A stretch of DNA of 64,000 bases from Bradyrhizobium mercantei. Lineage in GTDB: Bacteria; Pseudomonadota; Alphaproteobacteria; Rhizobiales; Xanthobacteraceae. The stretch covers positions 224,344-288,343 of the forward strand of contig NZ_MKFI01000002.1 of assembly GCF_001982635.1 (NCBI RefSeq). The letters are read 5' to 3'. The notes under the pieces were generated by a model. That model was not told the origin of the DNA and searched no databases. It saw nothing but the letters and a program-made list of their open reading frames with translations. The translations under genes were made by a program, and so were the position numbers. This document shows positions 56,924-64,000 of the stretch, piece after piece. Numbering within the stretch: the stretch's first letter is position 1; every line of letters starts with the position of its first letter.

Positions 56924-58210
56924 TCACACGCCCTCGCGCCTCGCCAGCACTACCGCAATCGCCCAGACCACGAAGCCCGCCAGCGCCAGACCCGCGCCGA
57001 CGAGGCCGGTCGACGTCCAGCCATAGCCGGCGGCAACGGCCATGCCGCCGAGCCACGGCCCCAGCGCGTTGGCGACATTGAAGGCGGAATGATTGAGCGC
57101 CGCAGCGAGGCTCTGCGCCTCGCCCGCGACATCCATCAGCCGGGTCTGCAGCACGGTGGCTAGCGCCCCGCCAAGCCCGATCAGGAACACGTCGGCGCTC
57201 AGCGTCCAGACATTCATCGCCGCCAGCGGGTACAGCGCCAGCGTCGCCGCCGACCACAGCAGCAGGCCGCCTGCGGTCGCCATCAGCGCGCGATCGGCAA
57301 AGCGCGGCACGATGATGTTGCCGGCGGTGAGGCCGGCTCCGAACACGCACAGCGTGACCGGCACCAGCGCGGGCGATGTGTGCGTGACCGCCAGCATGGT
57401 CGAGGCGAGATAGGTGTAGACCGAGAACAGCCCGCCGAACCCGATCGCGCCGATCGCGAGCGTCAGCCAGACATGCTTGCGCCCAAGCGCCGACAATTCG
57501 CGCAGCGGGCTCGCATTGGAATTTGCGACGTCGCGCGGGGCGAAGATCAGCACAAGGATGGCGGTGAGCAGCGCGAGACCCGCAACGATCGCGAACGCCC
57601 AGCGCCAGCCGATCGCCTGCCCCACGCCGTTGGCAAGCGGCACGCCGATCGTGGTCGCGATGGTGAGGCCGAGCAGCACGCGGCCGACCGCCGCCGTGCG
57701 CTTGTCGATCGGCACCAGCGAGGCCGCGACCAGCATGGCGATGCCGAAATAGGCGCCGTGCGGCAGGCCTGCGAGGAAACGCAGCACCAGCATGGTGTGA
57801 TAGTCGGGCGCGAGCCCCGAGAGGCCGTTCATCAGCGCGAAGAAGCCCATCAGCGCGATCAACAGCGTCCGCCGCGTCATCCGCGCCGACAGCACGGCGA
57901 TCACGGGCGCGCCCACCACGACGCCGAGCGCGTAGGCGCTGATGGCGTGGCCGGCCTGGGGCTCGCTGACGTTGAGGTCACGGGCGAAGAACGGCAGCAG
58001 GCTCATGGTCGCGAACTCGGCGATGCCGATCGCAAACCCGCCCATCGCCAGCGCGAGATGGACGATGCCCGGATGAACGCGACCTCGGACGTTGTCCTGG
58101 CTGACGCGGATGCCGGCATCTGCCGAAGCACCGCCGCTCGGCCGCTGCAAATCCTCGCTCCCGGGCCGGGACAACGGTTCCCGCCGCTTGGTGTTGACTT
58201 GCTGGGACAT
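56924..58210 (-). CDS. MFS transporter, DHA1/AraJ-type exporter
   Basis: 428 residues from the ATG at 58210 (GGAAG upstream). Twelve membrane segments after a 45-residue polar N-terminal extension. Motifs: GIAEFATMSLLPFFARDLNVS (helix 1), VLSARMTRRTLLIALMG (loop 2-3), RFLAGLPHGAYFGIAMLVA and GVPLANGVGQAIGWRWAF (motif C). These are typical of proton-driven drug or arabinose-type exporters. It converges with hspQ. Confidence 0.88.
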   Translation of the reverse strand: MSQQVNTKRREPLSRPGSEDLQRPSGGASADAGIRVSQDNVRGRVHPGIVHLALAMGGFAIGIAEFATMSLLPFFARDLNVSEPQAGHAISAYALGVVVGAPVIAVLSARMTRRTLLIALMGFFALMNGLSGLAPDYHTMLVLRFLAGLPHGAYFGIAMLVAASLVPIDKRTAAVGRVLLGLTIATTIGVPLANGVGQAIGWRWAFAIVAGLALLTAILVLIFAPRDVANSNASPLRELSALGRKHVWLTLAIGAIGFGGLFSVYTYLASTMLAVTHTSPALVPVTLCVFGAGLTAGNIIVPRFADRALMATAGGLLLWSAATLALYPLAAMNVWTLSADVFLIGLGGALATVLQTRLMDVAGEAQSLAAALNHSAFNVANALGPWLGGMAVAAGYGWTSTGLVGAGLALAGFVVWAIAVVLARREGV

Positions 58211-58494
58211 TGCGCGACTTCCATGACTGCGAACGGCGGCCAGGGGTCGCGGAGAACCACGCGCGCACGTGCGCATCGAAGGCGCTGTTCCGCGCTTTCG
58301 TCTGGCCTCCCGTAACGGTTTTATGATTGTGCTTCGACGCCGGACTTGTCCGGACAAGGCACTGATCCGGACAAGGCACTCACGATCCGCGCTGACGGCG
58401 CGACGCAACCGGAGCACCCTTCAGCAAACATCGCACACGATGCGCGCGATCACCAGCGCGGCAGGCTGCCATCAGCCAGTCGGTTTCGCATGAC

Positions 58495-58522
58495 AAAAAA
58501 GGCGCCCTTCCGGGCGCCTTTT
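58495..58522. terminator. bidirectional Rho-independent terminator
   Basis: GGCGCCC / GGGCGCC with a four-base loop, flanked by AAAAAA and TTTT. It ends the IalB-like gene on the - strand and insulates the MFS gene's promoter. Confidence 0.85.
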
Positions 58523-58567
58523 GCTTGCGATGATCTCGCGCTGTCTTGAGCGCCTGATCGAACGTTC

Positions 58568-59407
58568 TTACTTCGCCGCCGGGTTGGCCGGAGCCGCCGG
58601 CGCAGCGCCACCGCCGGCGCCTTCCAGCTTCTTGCGCTGCTCTTCGGCGCGCTTCTGCAACTCTTCCTGCAGCTTCTTCGAGTTTTCCTCGAACACCTTC
58701 GGATCGGTCGGCGGGCCGTCATAGGCCTTGGCGAATTCGGTGTTGAGCGGCAGCGGCAGCGTCAGCGGTGCGCCGTTGGAATTGATCGCCTGAACAACGA
58801 GGTTCTGGCCCTTCTTCATGTTGGCGATCAGCTCGGGGGTTGCTTCATAGTCGGACATGCAACCGTTCTGGAAGCAGATCACATAGGGTGCCTGCTGCGG
58901 CGGGTTGCCGTCGACGATGATGCGGGTGCCGTGGACGAGCTGCATGCCGAGCGGCAGCGTGACGCGCAGGATCTTCTTCGGCTCGCCTTCCGGCTCGATG
59001 ATCACGGCGGCGATCACCGGCTGGCCCGACTCGATGCGGCCGTCCTTGCCGGTGAAGCAGACCTGCTTGGCGTTGGCTTCCTGGCCCTTCAGACAGAACT
59101 TGGTCCAGGGCGCGTAGATCAGCTGGATCTGCTGATCCTGGGGCGGCTGCTGGCCGGCGGCCGCAGCGGGCGGCGCACCTGCGGCCGGTGCCTGGGCTGC
59201 GGGTGCCTGGGCTGCCGGAGCCGGCGCCTTCGGAGCTGCCTTGGGTGCCGCCTTGGGCGCTGCCTTCGGTGCCGCGGGCGCCGGCGCTGCCGGCTGCTGG
59301 GCCTGAGCGGCAGGAACCAGGAGCGCTGCAGAGAATGCCGTCGCCGCCATCAGGGCAACAATTCGCCCATGCGGCCGGACCGGGGCGGCCAAGATACGGA
59401 AATTCAT
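58568..59407 (-). CDS. invasion-associated locus B (IalB)-like secreted protein
   Basis: 279 residues from the ATG at 59407 (AAAGGG upstream). Signal peptide near LMAATAFSAALLVPAAQAQQ, then an Ala/Pro/Lys repeat linker (five APKA-type units followed by AAQAPAAQAPAAG), then the IalB domain: IYAPWTKFCLKG, KQVCFTGKDGR, AAVIIEPEGEPKKILRVTLPLGM, PYVICFQNGCMSDYEA. A Lys/Glu-rich coiled tail (KLQEELQKRAEEQRKKLEG) ends the protein. IalB-family proteins are periplasmic or outer-membrane envelope proteins. The Pro-rich linker suggests spanning the cell wall. Confidence 0.86.
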   Translation of the reverse strand: MNFRILAAPVRPHGRIVALMAATAFSAALLVPAAQAQQPAAPAPAAPKAAPKAAPKAAPKAPAPAAQAPAAQAPAAGAPPAAAAGQQPPQDQQIQLIYAPWTKFCLKGQEANAKQVCFTGKDGRIESGQPVIAAVIIEPEGEPKKILRVTLPLGMQLVHGTRIIVDGNPPQQAPYVICFQNGCMSDYEATPELIANMKKGQNLVVQAINSNGAPLTLPLPLNTEFAKAYDGPPTDPKVFEENSKKLQEELQKRAEEQRKKLEGAGGGAAPAAPANPAAK

Positions 59408-59708
59408 TGCGGAAAACCCTTTCTGAACGGCAGCGCCCGAAACCGCTGCAGGCGCCGACACATAGCCGCGAAACACAGCTGCTCCCGCGGCTGTCTCCTC
59501 GTCAATTGAGGCGGATACGTGACAGGCGTTCCCGCCCCCCAATTGCACGCCTTCAATACAGCGGCGCGCGGAAAGATCAATGCCGACAAGCGCATTTGCA
59601 CGCATCTCACGCCGAGTTTCAGCCGCCTGTGATAAACCTTCCGATGTGACGTTTCGCGAATCAAATCCGGCGCCTCACACACGTGTTCCCGGGCACGTTT
59701 GGCGCGCC
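59408..59708. other. divergent intergenic region
   Basis: 301 bases between the IalB-like gene and the family 5 binding protein. An in-frame extension of the latter reaches 59580 but its composition is not signal-like. I see no clear promoter or operator. Confidence 0.4.
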
Positions 59709-61553
59709 GTGTCGGCCACCATTCGGCTCGCCTCCGTATTCGTGCTGGCTTTCGTGCTGGCATCGCTGACGGGCGGGCTTGTCCCCGCCGCGGCCGCCGA
59801 GAGCCACGCGATCGCGATGCACGGCGCCCCGGCGCTGCCGGCCGACTTTACCCACCTGCCCTATGCCAATCCCGACGCGCCCAAGGGCGGTCGACTGGTG
59901 CTGAGCCCGCGGGACGGCACCTTCGACAGCCTCAATCCCCTGATCGTCAGGGGGCTCGCGGTGCAGCAGCTCAGGGGCTACGCCTACGAGCGCGGCTATG
60001 TCTACGAAAGCCTGATGGCGCGGAACAATGATGAGCCCTTCACGCTGTACGGCCTGCTCGCCCGCAGCGTCGAGACCGACGACGCCCGAAGCTATGTGAC
60101 ATTCCATATCGATCCGCGCGCGCGCTTCTCCGACGGGCATCAGGTCACGGCCGACGATGTGGTGTTCTCGCTCGAATTGCTGCGCGATCACGGCCGTCCG
60201 GCGCATCACCAGTATTATTCGAAAGTCGCAAAGGCCGAGGTCATCGACCCGCTCACGGTGCGGTTCGATTTCGGCGGCGTCGCGGATCGCGAACTGCCGC
60301 TGATCCTCGGCCTGATGCCGATCCTGCCGCGCCATGCCACCGACGTCGCCAGGTTCGAGGAGACGACGTTGGCGCCGCCGATCGGCTCCGGCCCGTACCG
60401 CGTGACCGCGGTCAAGCCGGGCACCAGCGTGACCTTCACCCGCAATCCCGATTACTGGGGCCGCGACCTGGCCGTGAACCGGGGCTTGTGGAATTTCGAC
60501 GAGATCAGGCTCGACTATTACCGCGACGCCAACGGCCAGTTCGAAGCCTTCAAGCGCGGCCTCTATGACTTCAGGACCGAGCACGAACCGCTGCGCTGGC
60601 ACGACGGCTACGACTTCCCCGCGGCGAAGACCGGCGACGTGGTTCGCGAAACCATCAAGATCGGTACGCCACAACCGTCCGAATTCCTGGTGTTCAACAC
60701 TAGGCGGCCGAAATTTGCCGACGTCAGGGTGCGCCAGGCGTTGCTGATGCTGTTCGATTTCGAATGGATCAACCGCAATTACTATTTTGAACTTTATTCG
60801 CGCGCCGGCGGCTATTTCGCGGGATCGGAATTGTCCGCCTATGGCCGCCCCGCGGATGACCGCGAGCGCGAACTCCTCAATCCCTATTTGTCACATATTA
60901 CACCCGACATCCTCGAGGGCCGCTACCGCCTCCCGGTCACCGACGGCTCGGGGCGCGACCGCACCGTGCTTCGCGATGCGCTCAAGCTGCTGTCGGATGC
61001 CGGCTACGCGCTCGACGGCACGGTGCTGAAGCAACGCGCAACGGGCACGCCGCTGCACATCGAGATCCTGGTGACGAGCCGCGAGCATGAGCGGATCGCG
61101 CTCGCCTATCAGCGCGACCTGAAGCGCGCCGGCATCGACGCCGCGGTCCGGATTGTCGACGCGGTGCAGTTCGAGCAGCGCAGGGTCGCCTATGACTATG
61201 ACATGATCCCCATTCGCTGGGACCAGTCGCTGTCGCCGGGCAACGAGCAGTGGTTTTACTGGGGCAGCCAGGCTGCCGATGTGCCGGGCACAAGGAATTA
61301 CATGGGCGCCAGGGATCCCGCCATCGACGCCATGATCGCGGCGATGCTGGCAGCGCATGAGCGGCCGGACTTCGTTTCGGCGGTGCGGGCGCTCGACCGC
61401 GCCCTGATGTCGGGCTTCTACGCAATCCCCCTATTTAACGCGGGAGAGCAATGGATCGCACGCTGGAATCGGATAGAACGGCCTTCGGCCACGGCGTTGA
61501 CGGGCTACCTGCCGGAGACCTGGTGGCAGAAGCCCAGCGTGCAATCCAAGTAA
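59709..61553 (+). CDS. family 5 extracellular solute-binding protein (oligopeptide ABC type)
   Basis: 614 residues from the GTG at 59709, chosen because a textbook signal peptide follows at once (IRLASVFVLAFVLASLTGGL, cleavage near VPAAAA); an in-frame ATG at 59580 would place 43 residues before it. The mature protein is YejA/OppA-like: LPYANPDAPKGGRLVLSP, FDSLNPLIVRG, FHIDPRARFSDGHQVTADDV, GSGPYRVTAVKPG, VRQALLMLFDFEWINRNYYF and WYWG-like terminal blocks. It binds peptides or similar. No permease genes follow; instead a degenerate AMP-binding protein is joined through a 12-bp tandem repeat. Confidence 0.85.
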   Translation: MSATIRLASVFVLAFVLASLTGGLVPAAAAESHAIAMHGAPALPADFTHLPYANPDAPKGGRLVLSPRDGTFDSLNPLIVRGLAVQQLRGYAYERGYVYESLMARNNDEPFTLYGLLARSVETDDARSYVTFHIDPRARFSDGHQVTADDVVFSLELLRDHGRPAHHQYYSKVAKAEVIDPLTVRFDFGGVADRELPLILGLMPILPRHATDVARFEETTLAPPIGSGPYRVTAVKPGTSVTFTRNPDYWGRDLAVNRGLWNFDEIRLDYYRDANGQFEAFKRGLYDFRTEHEPLRWHDGYDFPAAKTGDVVRETIKIGTPQPSEFLVFNTRRPKFADVRVRQALLMLFDFEWINRNYYFELYSRAGGYFAGSELSAYGRPADDRERELLNPYLSHITPDILEGRYRLPVTDGSGRDRTVLRDALKLLSDAGYALDGTVLKQRATGTPLHIEILVTSREHERIALAYQRDLKRAGIDAAVRIVDAVQFEQRRVAYDYDMIPIRWDQSLSPGNEQWFYWGSQAADVPGTRNYMGARDPAIDAMIAAMLAAHERPDFVSAVRALDRALMSGFYAIPLFNAGEQWIARWNRIERPSATALTGYLPETWWQKPSVQSK

Positions 61554-61605
61554 TCGACCAAGTAATCTGCCAAGTATTCCGCCAAGTAATCCGCCAGGTG
61601 ATGCG
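61546..61605 (+). repeat. 12-bp tandem repeat, five units
   Basis: Units CCAAGTAATCGA, CCAAGTAATCTG, CCAAGTATTCCG, CCAAGTAATCCG and CCAGGTGATGCG run end to end. The first contains the stop of the binding-protein gene, and the last, altered unit provides AGGTGA as the ribosome site of the next gene. Confidence 0.85.
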
Positions 61606-61607
61606 GC

Positions 61608-63161
61608 ATGACCTGGTCCGATCGAAGCGATGCAACCAACGTTGAACCTGTGAACCAGTCGATCACCTCGCCAACGCTCGATACCCTGTTCAAGCGCACG
61701 CTGGCGCGGCAACCCGAGGCGCTGGCGCTGGTCGACCCGCTCAACAAGCAGCGCATCACCGGACAGACCCGCAAGCGCCTGACCTATGCCCAGGCCGACC
61801 GCGCGATCTCGGCGATCGCGGCGCATTTCGTCGAGAGCGGGTTGCCGGCCAACACGGTGATCGCGGTTCAGCTTCCGAGCACGATCGAATTCGCCCTGAC
61901 GGTGCTCGCCGCCTATCGGGTCGGGCTGGTGGTGGTGCCGTTGCCGCTCTTGTGGCGGCAGGCCGAGCTGACGTCCGTGCTCAACCGCACCGCGGCGCGG
62001 GCGATCGTGACCTGCGGCAGGATCGACGGCGTCTCCTATGCCGACATCGCGATGAATGCCGCAGCCGAGGCGTTCTCGATCCGCCATGTCTGCGGCTTCG
62101 GGACCGACCTGCCTGAAGGCATGGCCTCGCTCGACCAGGCGATCCTCCAGGACTCCCGGACCACGCGCCGCATGATCGAGGACGGCCGCAAGCCGGCGCT
62201 GATCTCGTTCGACGTCACCAGCGACGGCTTCCGTCCGGTGCCGCGCGCGCATTTCGGGCTGATCGCCGGCGGGCTCGCGATGTCGCTGGAGAGCGATCTC
62301 GCGCAAGGCGCGACCATCATGTCGGCGTTCGCGCCGATGTCGTTTGCCGGCATCTGCTCGTCGCTGGTGACCTGGTTGCTGTCCGGCGGAACGCTCGTCA
62401 TGCATCACCCGTTCGACGAGGAGACGTTCGAAGCCCAGTTCAACGATCACGCCTGCGACACGCTGATCGCGCCGGCGCAGCTTGCGCTGCGGCTCGACGA
62501 GCAAGGCCTGTCGGAGCGGCTACCCACTCTGCGCAACGTGATCGGCCTCTGGCGGACGCCGGAGCAGGTTGCCTCCAGTGCGCACTGGACTTCGCGGCGG
62601 GTGACCATGACTGACGTCTATCTGTTCGGCGAGGCCGGGCTGTTCGGCGCCCGCCGCAGCGCCGAGGACGGATCGCCGGCCGCGATCAAGCCCGGTCCGC
62701 ATAGCGCACCGCGTGAGGCGCCCGGCGCATCGATCGCCGGCGAGATCCTGCTGACGCCGAAGGGCACGCTCGGCCTGCGCGGCCCCATGGTGCCGGTCGC
62801 CGCCTATGCGCCGCCGCCGCCTCCGGGCGACACCCTGATCGCGCCGCCGCCGCGCGATTACGTCGACACAGAATATGCCGCGCGGCTCGATCGCACGACC
62901 GGCGCCCTCAACATCACCGCTCCGCCGTCGGGGGTGATGACCGTCGGCGGCTACCGTTTCCTGGCCCAGGAGCTGCAGGAATGGTCGCGCCGCCTCGGCC
63001 AGGGCGCGCTGCTGACGGCATTGCCGGACCGGCTCAGCGGCCACCGGCTGGCCGGACGGGCGCAGGACAACGCACGGGCCCGCGACGCACTCACAGAACT
63101 TGGGCTTAACCCGTTGATGGTCGAGGCATTTCGCGACCGCGGCGGCGCCGGAATGAGTTAA
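61608..63161 (+). CDS. degenerate AMP-binding (acyl-CoA synthetase-like) protein
   Basis: 517 residues from the ATG at 61608, with AGGTGA six bases upstream in the last tandem-repeat unit. The ANL-fold N-terminal domain is recognisable (LARQPEALALVDPLNKQRIT, LTYAQADRAISAIAAHFVES, PSTIEFALTVLAAYRVGLVV, the later SFAGICSSLVTWLLSGGTLV). The ATP P-loop, normally STSGTTGxPK, is replaced by DVTSDGFRPVPRAH, with no Lys and few Gly; the later YGxTE and the C-terminal catalytic Lys also appear missing, replaced by a Pro-rich insert (APPPPPGDTLIAPPP). It is probably not a ligase. It may be a regulator or scaffold. Confidence 0.75.
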   Translation: MTWSDRSDATNVEPVNQSITSPTLDTLFKRTLARQPEALALVDPLNKQRITGQTRKRLTYAQADRAISAIAAHFVESGLPANTVIAVQLPSTIEFALTVLAAYRVGLVVVPLPLLWRQAELTSVLNRTAARAIVTCGRIDGVSYADIAMNAAAEAFSIRHVCGFGTDLPEGMASLDQAILQDSRTTRRMIEDGRKPALISFDVTSDGFRPVPRAHFGLIAGGLAMSLESDLAQGATIMSAFAPMSFAGICSSLVTWLLSGGTLVMHHPFDEETFEAQFNDHACDTLIAPAQLALRLDEQGLSERLPTLRNVIGLWRTPEQVASSAHWTSRRVTMTDVYLFGEAGLFGARRSAEDGSPAAIKPGPHSAPREAPGASIAGEILLTPKGTLGLRGPMVPVAAYAPPPPPGDTLIAPPPRDYVDTEYAARLDRTTGALNITAPPSGVMTVGGYRFLAQELQEWSRRLGQGALLTALPDRLSGHRLAGRAQDNARARDALTELGLNPLMVEAFRDRGGAGMS

Positions 63162-63268
63162 AATCTTATCATTGCGTTAGTCTTAGCATTGTGTTGACGG
63201 CGCATTAAGCCATGGCATCTAGCATCGCAGCCGTTTGCTGATCTTAAGCATTGGTTTCGAGCGTTCGA

Positions 63269-64000
63269 ATGTCTCAACAAGGTCCGGTTCTCATCGTATC
63301 GGCGTCGGCCAAGCCGCCGTTCGCCGCGGTCCTCGATGAGACCAAGCTGTTCCCGGTCGTGGTCACTGACTGGAACGAGGTCGGACGCGCCATCGAGCAG
63401 GTCAAACCGGCAGCGATCATCGCAGCCGCCGAGGGCGTCGACTTCGTCACGCTGGCGGGCCTGGCCAAGCGCGCCGCCGCTCGCGCCCCCTATCTGCCGC
63501 TGATCGCTGTCGATCCCGCGACCACCCTGCCCGACACCGTGATCGCGTTCTTCCAGAAGAAGGGCCTGCCGGATCGGCTGGTCGCCCGGCTCAACGCGTG
63601 CTTACGGGTTCGCGCGCTGCATGCGACGGTGATGCGCCGCCTGGTGCCGCCGGCGCCGATCGCGATGTCCGACATCGATCCCATCGGCGAGGCCACTGCG
63701 CTGTTGATCGGCCGCGGCGGCGCCTACCCGACGCTGTCGGTCGCGCTCGGCGAACGCGCCGGCGTGGTCGGCGCGCTCAGCATCGAGGCTGCGGCCAAGC
63801 ATCTCTCAAGCCGCGACATCGACGGCATCGTGCTGGCCGAAGGCTTCACGCCGCGCGTGATGGACGCGTTCCTGACGGTGCTGACCGAGGACGTCCGCTT
63901 CCGCCCATTGCCGGTGATCGTGGCCTCCGGCGAGCTGACGCCGCGTTACGAGCTGCCCAATCTCGAGATCGTCACCGCTGGTCCGACCCGCGTCGCCGAC
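63269..64000 (+). CDS. N-terminal part of a probable GGDEF-family regulatory protein (3' partial)
   Basis: 244 codons from the ATG at 63269, open to the window end, so no stop is seen. Two receiver-like alpha/beta halves are apparent: VLIVSASAKPPFAAVLDETK with VKPAAIIAAAEG and PYLPLIAVDP; then TALLIGRGGAYPTLSVALGER, DIDGIVLAEGFTP and PLPVIVASGELTPRYELP. The pattern resembles the N-terminus of a Bradyrhizobium/Rhodopseudomonas protein that ends in a GGDEF-like domain, but that domain is outside the window. Upstream, TTGACG near 63193 could be a -35 element. Confidence 0.6.
   Translation, partial: MSQQGPVLIVSASAKPPFAAVLDETKLFPVVVTDWNEVGRAIEQVKPAAIIAAAEGVDFVTLAGLAKRAAARAPYLPLIAVDPATTLPDTVIAFFQKKGLPDRLVARLNACLRVRALHATVMRRLVPPAPIAMSDIDPIGEATALLIGRGGAYPTLSVALGERAGVVGALSIEAAAKHLSSRDIDGIVLAEGFTPRVMDAFLTVLTEDVRFRPLPVIVASGELTPRYELPNLEIVTAGPTRVAD

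Overview
The window is a GC-rich alphaproteobacterial chromosome segment, most likely Bradyrhizobium or a close relative. Support: phosphatidylcholine synthase, an alphaproteobacterial-type LexA box (GAAC-N7-GAAC), a sigma-EcfG-type promoter (GGAAC-N16-CGTT), DUF982-like small proteins, NasST, and several families of short intergenic palindromic repeats of the kind scattered through Bradyrhizobium genomes. No rRNA, tRNA, CRISPR array, transposase or replication origin was seen.

Layout. 1-4.3 kb is accessory-looking: a 5'-truncated glycosyltransferase-like/methyltransferase/discoidin fusion, a second methyltransferase, an orphan HELGH protein and a Trp/Cys-rich protein. 4.5-9.7 kb holds an SGNH hydrolase, an alpha/beta hydrolase divergent from an HxlR regulator, an aminoglycoside-phosphotransferase-like kinase and a sorbosone-dehydrogenase-like secreted protein. 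9.8-19.9 kb is a signalling block: a REC-PAS-HWE kinase, a 2,096-residue hybrid kinase with eleven tandem 92-residue HAMP repeats, and a divergent PAS-PAS-kinase-REC protein preceded by a stress-type promoter. 19.9-25 kb holds small conserved proteins (one beside a LexA box), a UvrD-family helicase, a class III cyclase and a PilZ protein.

25-43.4 kb is catabolic and transport DNA: an MFS/flavin monooxygenase/VOC operon, a CUT1-type ABC transporter with a 2-hydroxyacid dehydrogenase, an amidase, a cyclohexadienyl-dehydratase-like periplasmic protein, a hydroxynitrile-lyase-like cupin with an RraA-like protein, and the complete 5-oxoprolinase genes pxpB-pxpC-pxpA. 43.5-46.3 kb has a secreted Tyr-rich protein, a 50-residue membrane protein and the nitrate-responsive regulators nasT-nasS.

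46.4-48.2 kb is a visibly more A+T-rich islet of immunity-like genes (DUF7674-like, Imm21-like and an unknown) inserted before rimO. An imperfect copy of the rimO upstream region and its first codons lies on the far side, so the islet carries a footprint of how it arrived. 49.8-51.3 kb has an argD-like transaminase preceded by an Arg-rich 29-codon ORF and a strong terminator, which looks like an attenuator.

51.4-64 kb contains core-type genes: quinone oxidoreductase, pcs-terC, a UbiH-type monooxygenase, an AEC transporter, hspQ, an MFS exporter, an IalB-like protein, a family 5 solute-binding protein coupled through a 12-bp tandem repeat to a degenerate AMP-binding protein, and the start of a probable GGDEF-family protein that runs off the window.
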